From the NCBI RefSeq assembly GCF_000971985.1, contig NZ_LAQQ01000002.1, positions 1 through 64,000 on the forward strand: a DNA stretch of 64,000 nt, read 5' to 3'. The notes beneath the pieces are model-generated. The model was not told the origin of the DNA. It worked only from the letters and a program-made list of their open reading frames with translations, and did not search any database. Source of the stretch: Paenibacillus dauci. GTDB lineage: Bacteria > Bacillota > Bacilli > Paenibacillales > Paenibacillaceae. A program made the translations under genes and the position numbers. This document shows, piece after piece, positions 11,793 to 21,220 of the stretch; the stretch's first letter is position 1; each line of letters begins with the position of its first letter.

Positions 11793-12737
11793 TTACAGAT
11801 CAAATTCCTCTGCATTTACCAGTCCACAGATAAAAGCTTCAAAGTTTGGAGCCAGATACGTGATCTCATATCCACCCTCTTGATCAACATGAACAACGGC
11901 TGGTTCGCCTGAAGGTCCGCAAAAACGATAATCCAGCATAACAACATCATGTCCAGCAGAAGGACAATCACAGATTACAATGCCCAGATCCGGATATCCC
12001 CAGTCTTCGATCATGAAACGGCTGCCCATCTCTCCGGTAAGTGAATATGCTTTTTGGCTGCCAATTCCGGATATACTCGTAATGGCTATATGATGTTCTG
12101 ACCACGAGGTGGCTTCTGCTGTCGAGAAATCAGTACGGGTAGGAAAGCCGCCATTTTGCGTATGCATCAGGGCGATATAAGAAGCTGGTAGCTTGTAACC
12201 CAGCTTCTGCTCAATCGATCGGATTATTTCCTCATCAAACGGAGGCTCTATATGATTTTCCGTAGCATATTCGCTCTCTTCCCAAAAATCGCTCAGGTCA
12301 AAAGAGTCAAAAGGCAGCTGCGCACCATGCTGTTGTTTCCATAATGCCGCTTCTTGTTCGTACCGCTGTCGATCCTGTTCCATTTTCTGTGCATAAGGCC
12401 GGAAGCCCGACAGAAATTCCTGAACATGCTCATCTTCTGGATGAAGCCGGTTTGCCTGCTCAAAAGCAGAAATAGCTTTATCGTAGTAAGCCAGGTGAGC
12501 GTAGGCATATCCCAGGCGGAAATGCCAGGCGTAGTCTTCTTTTCCTTCAGAAGCTGTGGACAACAAAAGTTCCAGTGCTTCCCGGTAACGTGCCAGATTG
12601 TTATAGGCTCTGGCCAGTTGTCCGGTGAGTTCATAATTTCGCTCACTTGCCGGAATTTCTTCGATCTGTTTGGCAATCCGTTCATACTGCTCCTCTTCAT
12701 GCCAGCTGTTCAATTGTTCAATCCATTCCGAATTCAT
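11793..12737 (-). CDS. TPR and SMI1/KNR4 (SUKH) domain protein
   Basis: This 314-residue protein starts with a region of helical tetratricopeptide-like repeats (about residues 20-130, e.g. LARAYNNLARYREALEL and LGYAYAHLAYYDKAISAFEQA) and ends in an SMI1/KNR4 domain (about residues 165-310, with LPASYIALMHTQNGG and the YEITYLAPNFEAFI end). SUKH proteins are often immunity proteins against polymorphic toxins, but many are stand-alone and of unknown role. ATG 12737 has AAGGGGAT upstream; the frame is open 68 codons further without a usable RBS. It is transcribed leftwards between the origin and rpmH. No toxin gene lies beside it, so an immunity role is not supported here. Confidence 0.85.
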   Translation of the reverse strand: MNSEWIEQLNSWHEEEQYERIAKQIEEIPASERNYELTGQLARAYNNLARYREALELLLSTASEGKEDYAWHFRLGYAYAHLAYYDKAISAFEQANRLHPEDEHVQEFLSGFRPYAQKMEQDRQRYEQEAALWKQQHGAQLPFDSFDLSDFWEESEYATENHIEPPFDEEIIRSIEQKLGYKLPASYIALMHTQNGGFPTRTDFSTAEATSWSEHHIAITSISGIGSQKAYSLTGEMGSRFMIEDWGYPDLGIVICDCPSAGHDVVMLDYRFCGPSGEPAVVHVDQEGGYEITYLAPNFEAFICGLVNAEEFDL

Positions 12738-12880
12738 ACAGATATCCCCTTTTCTTAAATTTATGGAATAGGTATAGCTTAATATGATTTTATCAGGTAT
12801 ATTCAAGAGAATCCCGAATGCATCAGGCTTCATATTGCATAGGGGGCCATAATTTATTCTAACAAATTGCAGAAAATCCA

Positions 12881-12910
12881 TTGACGCCACCGTACTATTC
12901 ATGATTAAAT
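12881..12910 (+). promoter_or_regulatory. Probable rpmH promoter
   Basis: TTGACG (12881-12886) and TTAAAT (12905-12910) are separated by 18 bases. They lie about 75 bases upstream of the rpmH start and diverge from the SUKH gene. Confidence 0.45.
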
Positions 12911-12985
12911 ATAAAATGGTATTTTTATGTGAATTAGACATAGAATCAATATGGGATATAGATTACCTGCAAGGAGGTGCACAAT

Positions 12986-13120
12986 ATGAGACCGACATTC
13001 AAACCGAATGTAAGAAAACGTAGTAAAGTACACGGATTCCGTAAAAGAATGAGTACTAAAAACGGCCGTAAAGTGCTGGCGGCTCGTCGCCTTAAAGGCA
13101 GAAAAGTCATCAGTGCCTAA
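12986..13120 (+). CDS. rpmH: Ribosomal protein bL34
   Basis: The 44-residue protein [13 protein letters not shown]... is the canonical L34, a small basic protein of the 50S subunit. The RBS AAGGAGGTG (12971-12979) is near-perfect. It is the first rightward core gene after the origin, followed by a terminator and then rnpA, as across the Bacillota. Confidence 0.98.
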   Translation: MRPTFKPNVRKRSKVHGFRKRMSTKNGRKVLAARRLKGRKVISA

Positions 13121-13130
13121 TATGTACGTA

Positions 13131-13156
13131 AAGACCACTGCGGTGGTCTTTTTTTC
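13131..13156 (+). terminator. Terminator after rpmH
   Basis: The stem AAGACCAC/GTGGTCTT has a 4-base loop and is followed by seven T. It lies between rpmH and rnpA and would set L34 output above that of the downstream genes. Confidence 0.9.
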
Positions 13157-13325
13157 TTAATTCCGGATTTTTGGGATCTATTTTGGTCCCGATCCGTCGT
13201 TAAGGAAGCTTTTTATAATAAAAATGAATCTGTTTTCCAGATGATTTTGCAATAAAATGGAGAACGGGTCACTAGATAAATAATTCAGCAAGCGATGCCC
13301 AAGTAAACAGTAAGGAGAATTTACG

Positions 13326-13676
13326 GTGCAAAAAAAGCTGCGTTTACGGAATCGAGCCGACTTCAGCCGTGTCTACCGTCATGGCCGCTCCTTTGCCAAT
13401 CATCAGTTTGTGGTGTACTGGTTTCACAAAAAAGAGATTGAGCAATTCCGCATGGGTGTGTCTGTGAGCAAAAAGGTAGGCAATGCGGTTGTCCGGAATC
13501 GGATGCGCCGTGTAGTCAAGGAAATCGTACGTCATCATGCCGGGGAGATTGTCCCGCATATTGATATGGTACTGATCGTACGCAAGGGAGCCCTGTCCCT
13601 TCAATATAAGGAACTCGAAAAAAGTATCCTGCATGTACTGCGCAAATCTTCATTACTTAAGCGTTCACAACGCTAG
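13326..13676 (+). CDS. rnpA: Ribonuclease P protein component
   Basis: This 116-residue basic protein assists the RNase P RNA in maturing tRNA 5' ends. The family signature is present as VVRNRMRRVVKE in the middle of the chain. The start is GTG 13326 with AAGGAG at 13311-13318. It lies 76 bases upstream of yidC. Confidence 0.96.
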   Translation: MQKKLRLRNRADFSRVYRHGRSFANHQFVVYWFHKKEIEQFRMGVSVSKKVGNAVVRNRMRRVVKEIVRHHAGEIVPHIDMVLIVRKGALSLQYKELEKSILHVLRKSSLLKRSQR

Positions 13677-13752
13677 TGGTTTCGGTTTATTTGTGCTGGC
13701 AAATATGATATGATTTGCAAGGAAATGCAATGGTTAAGAGAGGGGTTATGAA

Positions 13753-14613
13753 GTGTCGCGATTGAAGACTCGTGGAGGACGATGGTTTCTCCTTATGGCT
13801 GCTGTAGCAATGGTAGCCCTGTTGGCTGGTTGTACGCCTTCCAATGTACAAACCCATACAACAGCAGATTTATTAAATCATGGCTGGTGGAACCGGTATG
13901 TCGTATACTGGTTTGCATATGCACTGGACACATTTGCCAAATGGTTCAACGGTGAATATGGTCTGGCTGTCCTGGTCCTGGTATTGATTGTACGTACACT
14001 GATTTTGCCGTTAACACTCAAGCAGGTAAGAAGCTCCAAAGCGATGCAGGCGATTCAGCCTCAATTGCAAAAGCTGCGTGAACAACACAAGGATGATCCG
14101 CAAAAGCAGCAGGCGGAAACAATGAAATTGTTCCAGGAGAATCAGATTAATCCGGCTGCCGGATGTTTCCCGCTCCTGATTCAAATGCCAATCTTTATTG
14201 CCCTGTACAATGCGATTATTTATAACAGTGCTCTTCGTGAGCATACCTTCTTATGGATGCAGCTCGGTGAGCCTGACAAATGGCATATCCTCCCGATTAT
14301 CGCTGCAATCACTACTTTCCTGCAGACCTGGATGATGATGAAAATGAATCCGGCTTCCATGCAGGGACCGATGCAAATGATGATGTACATTTATCCGGTC
14401 ATTATCGTTATTATGGCCTGGAGTTTCCCATCAGCGTTGCCGCTGTACTGGGTATACAGTAATATCTACACAATTGTTCAGAACTATTTCCTGTATCGCA
14501 ACAACCAACCGATCGTTACCGATCTGGGTGTAGCGGTAGATACACGCGGTACTGCCGGTAACGGTGCCAACAAAAACCGCAACAAGAAAAAGTCCAAAAA
14601 GAAACGTCGCTAA
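13753..14613 (+). CDS. yidC: Membrane protein insertase YidC/OxaA (SpoIIIJ type)
   Basis: YidC-family insertases place and fold membrane proteins, with or without SecYEG. This 286-residue protein begins with a lipoprotein signal whose lipobox is LLAGC (lipid-modified Cys27), as in Gram-positive YidC1/SpoIIIJ. The conserved core (PLTLKQVRSSKAMQ, then NPAAGCFPLLIQMPIF) is followed by several membrane helices and a Lys/Arg-rich tail that can contact ribosomes. The start codon is GTG 13753. It is followed by jag, as in Bacillus where spoIIIJ and jag are cotranscribed. Confidence 0.96.
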   Translation: MSRLKTRGGRWFLLMAAVAMVALLAGCTPSNVQTHTTADLLNHGWWNRYVVYWFAYALDTFAKWFNGEYGLAVLVLVLIVRTLILPLTLKQVRSSKAMQAIQPQLQKLREQHKDDPQKQQAETMKLFQENQINPAAGCFPLLIQMPIFIALYNAIIYNSALREHTFLWMQLGEPDKWHILPIIAAITTFLQTWMMMKMNPASMQGPMQMMMYIYPVIIVIMAWSFPSALPLYWVYSNIYTIVQNYFLYRNNQPIVTDLGVAVDTRGTAGNGANKNRNKKKSKKKRR

Positions 14614-14676
14614 TGTACTGCATGAGCAGTATTGTGTTCTACTATTCCGACCACCGCAAGGAGGGCCGAACATCGA

Positions 14677-15423
14677 ATGACTACAGTCATTGCGTCTGGA
14701 AAAACAATTGATGATGCTATCGCCGAAGGACTTGCCCGTCTTAATACGAGTAAAGAACATGTTCAAATCAGAATAGTGCAGCAGCCGTCAAAAGGATTCC
14801 TGGGCTTGATTGGTGTAAAACAGGCGCAGGTTGAACTGACGCTGACACATGAGTCCGCTGCTCAGGTTTCTATTCCGACAGATGTTCCCCGGCCCGCGCC
14901 GGAGCTACAGCCATCCAAGGCTGCCGTTCCGGTCCAGCCGGATACCGAACCGATGGAGCTCGACTCCAGAGCGCAAGCTTCCTCTTACGAAGAAGCAGTA
15001 CAGTTTGTCAAAGAGATCGGTGACAGTATCGGTATGGAGCTGGAAGTGGATGTAAAACGAACCCGCGACGGCTATATTATGAGCATATCCGGTAATGATC
15101 TGGGTCTGCTGATTGGCCGCCGTGGTCAGACACTGGATGCACTGCAGTATCTGGTCAATATCGTAGCGAACCGTTATTCCGATAAATACATTCGTATTAT
15201 GCTGGATGCGGAGAACTTCCGTGATCGGCGCCGCAAAACGCTGGAAGAATTAGCCGACCGGCTGGCGAATCGTGTTATTCGCTCCGGCAAGGAAGTCGTA
15301 CTGGAACCTATGTCTTCGCAGGAACGCAAAGTCATACATGCCCGGCTGCAAAATCATAACCGGGTCAAAACGGTCAGCAAAGGTGAAGAACCGAATCGCC
15401 GTGTAGTGATTACTCTTCGTTAA
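14677..15423 (+). CDS. jag: RNA-binding protein Jag (KhpB)
   Basis: This 248-residue protein has a Jag N-terminal domain (about 1-50), a variable Pro/Glu-rich linker, a KH domain with LIGRRGQTLDALQ, and an R3H domain containing RKVIH. It binds RNA and, with KhpA, affects cell elongation and division in Gram-positives; in Bacillus it is named after its link to spoIIIJ. ATG 14677 is preceded by GCAAGGAGGG; the frame extends 15 codons upstream without a ribosome site. A strong terminator follows. Confidence 0.95.
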   Translation: MTTVIASGKTIDDAIAEGLARLNTSKEHVQIRIVQQPSKGFLGLIGVKQAQVELTLTHESAAQVSIPTDVPRPAPELQPSKAAVPVQPDTEPMELDSRAQASSYEEAVQFVKEIGDSIGMELEVDVKRTRDGYIMSISGNDLGLLIGRRGQTLDALQYLVNIVANRYSDKYIRIMLDAENFRDRRRKTLEELADRLANRVIRSGKEVVLEPMSSQERKVIHARLQNHNRVKTVSKGEEPNRRVVITLR

Positions 15424-15432
15424 GTCTTACAT

Positions 15433-15477
15433 GCAATGATTTTCTGTCTGCGGACAGGAGATCATTGCTTTTTATTT
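15433..15477 (+). terminator. Terminator after jag
   Basis: The outer stem GCAATGAT/ATCATTGC and inner stem CTGTC/GACAG flank a small symmetric internal loop. The hairpin is followed by TTTTTATTT. It closes the rnpA-yidC-jag transcript. Confidence 0.88.
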
Positions 15478-15540
15478 AGCCAAACAGCAGAACAGGATTC
15501 TGTAACTATAGATAGGAAAATAGGAAAGGGTGGAGCAGCA

Positions 15541-16917
15541 ATGATCAGCGATACAATTGCAGCAATTGCGACAGCGGTAGGCGAAGCGAGTATCTCGGTA
15601 ATCCGGGTAAGCGGTCCTGAAGCTGTACAGGAAGTGGATGCTATTTTTAAAGGACGGATTCCGCTTCAGCAGGCAGATAGTCATACGGTGCACTATGGAT
15701 TTATTACGGATTTGGCAACCGGGGAAAAAGTAGAGGAAGTGCTGGTAACGATCATGCGTGCACCACGCTCTTTTACGATGGAAGATGTAGTGGAAATCAG
15801 TTCCCACGGCGGTGTTGTGGCGGTACGACGAGTGATGGATATGTTGCTGCAGCAGAAGATTCGTATCGCCGAGCCGGGCGAATTCACCAAACGTGCCTTT
15901 TTGAATGGACGGATCGACCTGTCGCAGGCAGAAGGTGTAATTGACCTGATTCGTTCCAAATCGGATCGTGCCTTTACCGTGGCATTGAAGCAGGTGGAAG
16001 GCAAGCTGTCCCGTCAGATCAAGCCTCTACAGCAGACACTGATAGAGACACTGGCTCATATTGAAGTAAATATCGATTACCCGGAGCATGATGTGGAATC
16101 ATTTACTTCTGAATTGATTAAGGAAAAGTCCGCCGAAGTAATGAAGGCGATTGATGAACTACTGCGCACGGCCAATGAAGGGAAGATACTGCGTGAAGGT
16201 ATTACGACAGCAATTGTTGGCAGACCGAATGCAGGGAAATCATCGTTGCTAAATGCGCTGGCACAGGATAATCGTGCGATTGTAACCGACATTCCGGGTA
16301 CCACGCGTGATGTGATTGAAGAATTCGTCAGTATCAACAATATTCCGCTCAAACTGCTGGATACAGCAGGTATTCGTGAGACTATGGATATTGTCGAAAA
16401 AATAGGTGTAGAGCGTTCACGCAGTGCTGTAAATGAAGCGGATCTACTGCTGCTGGTACTGAATAGCAGTGAACCACTGAACGCAGATGAACTGGAGCTG
16501 CTGGAGCAGATCCGGGATCGCCAGGTGATCGTGATTATGAACAAGATTGATTTGCCGCGTCAGCTGGATATGGATCAGCTGCTGCAATATGTACAGGAAG
16601 AAAGCATAGTGCCGATGTCCATTGTAAATGAGGAAGGAATCGATCGTCTGGAACAGGCTATTTCGTCCCTGTTCTTTGGCGGTAAGCTGGAAGCAGCAGA
16701 TATGACCTATGTAAGTAATGTGCGGCATATTGGTCTGCTTAAACAAGCCAGACAATCTTTGGTAGATGCGTATGAAGCGGCTGACCAATTGATTCCAATC
16801 GATATGATCCAGATTGATGTACGTCTGGCCTGGGAACAGCTGGGCGAGATTATCGGCGACTCCGCACCCGATTCCCTGATTGACCAGATCTTCTCCCAGT
16901 TCTGTCTGGGCAAATAA
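15541..16917 (+). CDS. mnmE: tRNA modification GTPase MnmE
   Basis: MnmE acts with MnmG to add the (carboxymethyl)aminomethyl group at C5 of U34 in certain tRNAs. It has 458 residues. An N-terminal tetrahydrofolate-binding domain and a helical domain surround the G domain, which shows GRPNAGKSS (from residue 226), DIPGTTRD, DTAGIRE and NKIDL. The C-terminal catalytic Cys is in the ending CLGK. ATG 15541 has AAAGGGTGG upstream. It is normally adjacent to mnmG; here a short antisense gene lies between them. Confidence 0.97.
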   Translation: MISDTIAAIATAVGEASISVIRVSGPEAVQEVDAIFKGRIPLQQADSHTVHYGFITDLATGEKVEEVLVTIMRAPRSFTMEDVVEISSHGGVVAVRRVMDMLLQQKIRIAEPGEFTKRAFLNGRIDLSQAEGVIDLIRSKSDRAFTVALKQVEGKLSRQIKPLQQTLIETLAHIEVNIDYPEHDVESFTSELIKEKSAEVMKAIDELLRTANEGKILREGITTAIVGRPNAGKSSLLNALAQDNRAIVTDIPGTTRDVIEEFVSINNIPLKLLDTAGIRETMDIVEKIGVERSRSAVNEADLLLLVLNSSEPLNADELELLEQIRDRQVIVIMNKIDLPRQLDMDQLLQYVQEESIVPMSIVNEEGIDRLEQAISSLFFGGKLEAADMTYVSNVRHIGLLKQARQSLVDAYEAADQLIPIDMIQIDVRLAWEQLGEIIGDSAPDSLIDQIFSQFCLGK

Positions 16918-16953
16918 ACAGAAAACCGGGAGAAATGATCCAGAATCGGTATT

Positions 16954-17148
16954 TTATTTGCCACTGCGCTTGTGCTTGGTTTTATCAACGAGCGTCCAGT
17001 GGTCACCGGCTTTATCAGTCGGCGGGAACGTCTTGCCTTCAATGGCAGTAGTCTCATTTTCGGTCACTTTCTGTTCATGAGGTCCGCGCTCCTGGTATTG
17101 ACCGGAATCGGTCACCTTTTCACCGGGTTTGTGATTATGATCTGTCAT
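16954..17148 (-). CDS. YjzC-like small protein
   Basis: This 64-residue hydrophilic protein is encoded against the flanking genes. The pattern PGEKVTDSGQY, then EGKTFPPT, then DHWTLVD resembles the YjzC family of short proteins of unknown function in spore-formers. A strong RBS (AAAGGAGGAC) precedes the ATG, which supports a real gene despite its orientation. It fills the mnmE-mnmG gap and may have been inserted there. No function is claimed. Confidence 0.75.
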   Translation of the reverse strand: MTDHNHKPGEKVTDSGQYQERGPHEQKVTENETTAIEGKTFPPTDKAGDHWTLVDKTKHKRSGK

Positions 17149-17399
17149 ATCGAGTCCTCCTTTTAAAGTGAAATAAGGATTTCATGTGAATTTCATAAAT
17201 TGAGATGCTCTTAGTGGCTTTAGATACCGCTATACTATATTTACCCACTTATTTAAAATTATTTTAATTTTCATTTTCTCTCATATCGCTGTTCATTTTA
17301 CGATATACTACTTGAGTATGGCTGTGAGTCTATTCTTGCAGCTTTTAATTTACCTGTCAGCTGAGAAGATTCAGCTTGAGCTATAGAGGAGGAATACCC

Positions 17400-19286
17400 A
17401 TGAGCTATATGGGTGGAGAATACGATGTAATCGTTATTGGCGCAGGTCATGCCGGCAGTGAGGCAGCTCTGGCTGCAGCACGAATGGGATGCAGTACGCT
17501 GATGGTAACGATCAATCTGGATATGATTGCTTTTATGCCATGTAACCCGTCAATCGGCGGACCGGCCAAAGGCCATGTTGTACGTGAAATTGATGCACTG
17601 GGCGGCGAAATGGGCCGCAATATCGACAAGACATTTATTCAAATGCGTATGCTGAATACCGGTAAAGGTCCAGCTGTACATGCACTGCGTGCACAGGCTG
17701 ACAAATTCCTGTATCAGCACAGTATGAAAGAAACGATGGAAAATGAGCCGAATCTGACACTTCGCCAGGGCATGGTGGATCGTCTGATTATTGAAGATGG
17801 TGTATGTACCGGTGTGATTACACAGACGGGTACAACCTACAAAGGCAAATCTATCGTACTGACAACCGGTACGTATCTGCGCGGTAAGGTTATCATGGGT
17901 GAACTGGCTTATGAGAGCGGCCCAAACAACCAGCAGCCGTCACTCAAACTGTCGGATCATCTGCGCGAGCTTGGCTTTGAACTGGTTCGTTTCAAAACGG
18001 GAACACCGCCGCGTGTACACCGTGATACGATTGATTTCTCCAAAACGGAAATCCAGCCGGGAGACGACAAGCCCAAGTTTTTCTCTTACGAAACCGAGTC
18101 ATCCACTAATGAGCAGCTGCCATGCTGGCTGACCTATACATCCGGGGAGACGCACCAGATCATAAGTGATAATCTACACCGTGCGCCGATGTTCTCCGGA
18201 ATTATCGAAGGAACGGGTCCTCGTTACTGTCCATCGATTGAAGATAAAGTCGTGCGTTTTAATGACAAGCCGAAGCACCAGATTTTTCTGGAGCCAGAAG
18301 GCAAAAACACATCCGAGTATTATGTACAGGGACTGTCTACCAGTCTGCCGGAAGATGTACAGCTGCGGGTACTGCGTTCGATCCCGGGGATGGAAAATGT
18401 GAAAATGATGCGTAACGGTTATGCGATTGAATACGACGCAATGGTACCTACGCAATTGTGGCCTACACTGGAAACCAAGCGTCTGCCAGGTCTGTTCACT
18501 GCCGGACAAATCAATGGAACATCCGGTTATGAGGAAGCGGCAGGACAGGGCATCATGGCTGGTATCAATGCAGCACGCAAAGCACAGGGGAAAGAAGGTC
18601 TGGTACTGGATCGTTCCCAGGGCTATATCGGTGTGCTGATCGATGACCTGGTTACCAAAGGAACCAACGAGCCGTACCGCCTTTTGACTTCACGCGCGGA
18701 ATATCGTCTGCTACTTCGTCATGACAATGCAGATCTGCGTCTGACCGAGATTGGTCATGAGATTGGCCTGGTTACCGAAGAACGCTATCAAAAGTTCCTG
18801 GACAAAAAGTCCAAAGTAGAGCGTGAAATCGAGCGTCTACGCAAAGTCAAAGTGAAGCCGGTAGAGGTAGATGAACTGCTGGCCAGTCTGGAGTCGGCAC
18901 CACTGCAAAATGGTACCGATCTGCTGACTGTACTGCGTCGTACCGAAGTGGGCTATACTCATATCGAAAGCATCTCTCCATCACCGGAAGAGCTGACCGA
19001 GGAAATGAAGGAACAGGTCGAAATTCAGACCAAATATGCCGGCTATATCGAGAAACAGCAGGCTCATGTAGAACGTCTCAAAAAAATGGAAAAGAAAAAG
19101 CTGCCTGAAGATATTGTTTACGAAGACGTAAAGGGACTGGCGATTGAAGCTCAGCAAAAACTGGCTAAAATCCGCCCGTTGTCGATCGGACAGGCTTCCC
19201 GTATTTCCGGTGTGACGCCGGCAGATATTTCGATTCTGCTTGTCTATCTGGAGCACTATAACCGGGTAACGGCAGCACGGGGGTAA
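17400..19286 (+). CDS. mnmG: tRNA uridine-5-carboxymethylaminomethyl modification enzyme MnmG (GidA)
   Basis: MnmG is the FAD-dependent partner of MnmE in wobble-uridine modification. It has 628 residues, the normal length. The N-terminal dinucleotide-binding motif [13 protein letters not shown] is followed by conserved blocks including [16 protein letters not shown] 17400 is preceded by AGAGGAGG, so a TTG eight codons earlier is rejected as start. rsmG begins two bases after its stop, so the two are translated from one mRNA. Confidence 0.97.
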   Translation: MSYMGGEYDVIVIGAGHAGSEAALAAARMGCSTLMVTINLDMIAFMPCNPSIGGPAKGHVVREIDALGGEMGRNIDKTFIQMRMLNTGKGPAVHALRAQADKFLYQHSMKETMENEPNLTLRQGMVDRLIIEDGVCTGVITQTGTTYKGKSIVLTTGTYLRGKVIMGELAYESGPNNQQPSLKLSDHLRELGFELVRFKTGTPPRVHRDTIDFSKTEIQPGDDKPKFFSYETESSTNEQLPCWLTYTSGETHQIISDNLHRAPMFSGIIEGTGPRYCPSIEDKVVRFNDKPKHQIFLEPEGKNTSEYYVQGLSTSLPEDVQLRVLRSIPGMENVKMMRNGYAIEYDAMVPTQLWPTLETKRLPGLFTAGQINGTSGYEEAAGQGIMAGINAARKAQGKEGLVLDRSQGYIGVLIDDLVTKGTNEPYRLLTSRAEYRLLLRHDNADLRLTEIGHEIGLVTEERYQKFLDKKSKVEREIERLRKVKVKPVEVDELLASLESAPLQNGTDLLTVLRRTEVGYTHIESISPSPEELTEEMKEQVEIQTKYAGYIEKQQAHVERLKKMEKKKLPEDIVYEDVKGLAIEAQQKLAKIRPLSIGQASRISGVTPADISILLVYLEHYNRVTAARG

Positions 19287-19288
19287 TA

Positions 19289-20011
19289 ATGGATCAGGTA
19301 CAGCAGCAATTTACAGAAGCACTCGCAGCACACCATATCCAGGTGAATGAGCAGCAACTGCAGCAGTTCGAAGATTATTACGAAGAACTGATCACATGGA
19401 ATGAAAAAATGAACCTGACCGGTATTACCGAGCGGGATCAGGTATACAACAAGCACTTTTATGATTCGGTGACACTCGCATTCTATACCGATCTGAATCA
19501 TGTACAATCCCTTGCCGATATTGGTTCGGGTGCAGGATTTCCCGGTATTCCTCTGAAAATTCTGTTCCCACATATCAAGCTACGGATTATTGATTCCCTG
19601 AATAAGCGAATCAAATTCCTGCAAAGTGTGGTGGATCGTCTCGGTCTGGTAGATGTTGAACTGATTCATGGACGTGCCGAGGAAGTAGCACGCAAAGATG
19701 GATACCGGGATGCGCATGATCTGGTAACAGCACGTGCTGTAGCCAAACTGGCAGTATTGAACGAGTTCTGTCTTCCTTTTGTCAAAACGGGTGGAACATT
19801 CGCAGCGATGAAAGGCAGCGATCCTGCCGAAGAGATTCAGGAAGCTTATCGAAGTCTGGGACTGCTGCGAGGCAAAGTGCAGCAGGTACATCATTTCCAG
19901 CTGCCGGTTGAGGAATCCGATCGTCATATTATCCTCATACAAAAAGAAGCGGCTACACCGGTGAAGTATCCACGTAAGCCGGGTACACCACTCAAAGAAC
20001 CGCTGCTATAA
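19289..20011 (+). CDS. rsmG: 16S rRNA (guanine527-N7) methyltransferase RsmG (GidB)
   Basis: This 240-residue Rossmann-fold methyltransferase uses SAM to make m7G at position 527 of 16S rRNA. The SAM-binding motif is DIGSGAGFPGIPLKI, near residue 75. Loss of the enzyme is known to give low-level streptomycin resistance in several bacteria. It is transcribed with mnmG. A parS site and a terminator lie directly beyond its stop. Confidence 0.96.
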   Translation: MDQVQQQFTEALAAHHIQVNEQQLQQFEDYYEELITWNEKMNLTGITERDQVYNKHFYDSVTLAFYTDLNHVQSLADIGSGAGFPGIPLKILFPHIKLRIIDSLNKRIKFLQSVVDRLGLVDVELIHGRAEEVARKDGYRDAHDLVTARAVAKLAVLNEFCLPFVKTGGTFAAMKGSDPAEEIQEAYRSLGLLRGKVQQVHHFQLPVEESDRHIILIQKEAATPVKYPRKPGTPLKEPLL

Positions 20012-20021
20012 GCAAATTTGA

Positions 20022-20037
20022 TGTTTCACGTGGAACA
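20022..20037. promoter_or_regulatory. parS: parS centromere site (rsmG-noc gap)
   Basis: TGTTTCACGTGGAACA is a 16-base near-palindrome matching the bacterial parS consensus (TGTTNCACGTGAAACA on the other strand). It lies just after rsmG, a few kilobases from soj-spo0J and about 10 kb from the origin, as expected for a ParB loading site. Confidence 0.9.
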
Positions 20038-20053
20038 ATAAAGGAAAAAGCCA

Positions 20054-20077
20054 AAGGCGCCGCAAGGCGCCTTTTTT
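20054..20077 (+). terminator. Terminator after rsmG
   Basis: The stem AAGGCGCC/GGCGCCTT has a 4-base loop and six T following. It separates mnmG-rsmG from noc. Confidence 0.9.
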
Positions 20078-20319
20078 ATGTTGGTATCCGTAAAAAACAG
20101 CTATACGACAGTATTTACAGAACAATTGCAGACGGAAGTTTTCATAGAAAATTCTACGGTAATCATAGGATTATAAGGCGAAAAGTGATAAAATGAGTAG
20201 ACGGAGCAGATGGAAAATACCGGAGCAGGACAGGTCCGGATTATGCAGCCAGAGAGTCAGTATAAAGCACACCTGCAGACCAGGTGCTGCTATCATAAGA
20301 TTAGGTGGTCTCATACCGA

Positions 20320-21138
20320 ATGAAAGAACAAATTTCCAAATTGTTTGGCTTGTCTGAACGTGCTAGCGGGGATGAAGTCAAACAGATACCGGTTGCGAAT
20401 ATTACAACCAGTCCGTTTCAGCCCCGTACTATTTTCGATGATGCCAAAATCGACGAGTTATGCCAGACGATCAAGACGCATGGAGTAATTCAGCCGATTG
20501 TCGTGCGGATGCGAAATGGAAAATATGAGATTATTGCGGGGGAACGACGCTGGAGAGCCGTAACCAAACTCGGATTGGCTACCATTCCGGCCATTATACG
20601 TGAGTTCAATGACTCGCAGGCAGCGTCAATCGCTTTGATCGAGAATCTGCAGCGGGAGAATCTGACTTCCATCGAGGAAGCTATTGCCTACCATAAGCTG
20701 ATTGAGCTGCATTCATTAACCCAGGAAAGTCTGGCACAGCGTCTTGGCAAAAGCCAGTCGACAATTGCCAATAAGATCAGATTGCTGCAACTTCCGGAAG
20801 AAATCAAGCAGTCACTGATGAACCGTCAGCTAACCGAAAGACATGCGAGAGCCCTGCTGTCACTCGACAGCGAGGAGATTCAGCTGCGCCTGATGAACGA
20901 AATTATCGAAAAAGAGCTGAATGTCAAACAAACCGAAGCGCGTGTCGCTTTTTATAAAGAAAAAAGCAAGGTGGCGAAAAAGTCCAAACGGGTGTCTTAT
21001 AGCAAGGATGTACGTTTGGCGCTAAATACGATTCGTCAGTCGATCGATATGGTCTCGGGTTCCGGCCTGGCGATCGACACGTCCGAGCAAGATCACGAAG
21101 ATCACTACGAAATTGTTATCAAAATACCAAAACGCTGA
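20320..21138 (+). CDS. noc: Nucleoid occlusion protein Noc
   Basis: Noc is a ParB-family CTPase that binds dispersed Noc sites and keeps the division ring off the nucleoid. It has 272 residues. The ParB N-domain carries GERRWRAV and [11 protein letters not shown], a KorB-like helix-turn-helix follows ([15 protein letters not shown]), and the C-terminal domain is basic and dimerising. The start is set at ATG 20320 ([10 protein letters not shown]) with AGGTGG upstream; a GTG five codons earlier is possible. It is a paralogue of spo0J, 0.8 kb downstream. The N-terminal helix [11 protein letters not shown] is amphipathic, consistent with membrane binding. Confidence 0.94.
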   Translation: MKEQISKLFGLSERASGDEVKQIPVANITTSPFQPRTIFDDAKIDELCQTIKTHGVIQPIVVRMRNGKYEIIAGERRWRAVTKLGLATIPAIIREFNDSQAASIALIENLQRENLTSIEEAIAYHKLIELHSLTQESLAQRLGKSQSTIANKIRLLQLPEEIKQSLMNRQLTERHARALLSLDSEEIQLRLMNEIIEKELNVKQTEARVAFYKEKSKVAKKSKRVSYSKDVRLALNTIRQSIDMVSGSGLAIDTSEQDHEDHYEIVIKIPKR

Positions 21139-21144
21139 CAGCAA

Positions 21145-21165
21145 GGCGGCATTCAGCCGCTTTTT
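21145..21165 (+). terminator. Terminator after noc
   Basis: The 5-base-pair GC stem GCGGC/GCCGC has a loop of 5 and is followed by TTTTT. It is short but well placed, just after the noc stop. Confidence 0.7.
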
Positions 21166-21220
21166 CTGTCTTATCCGACGCTGATCACAGAACGATTTTC
21201 ATAACATTGGGGTGAAGTAG

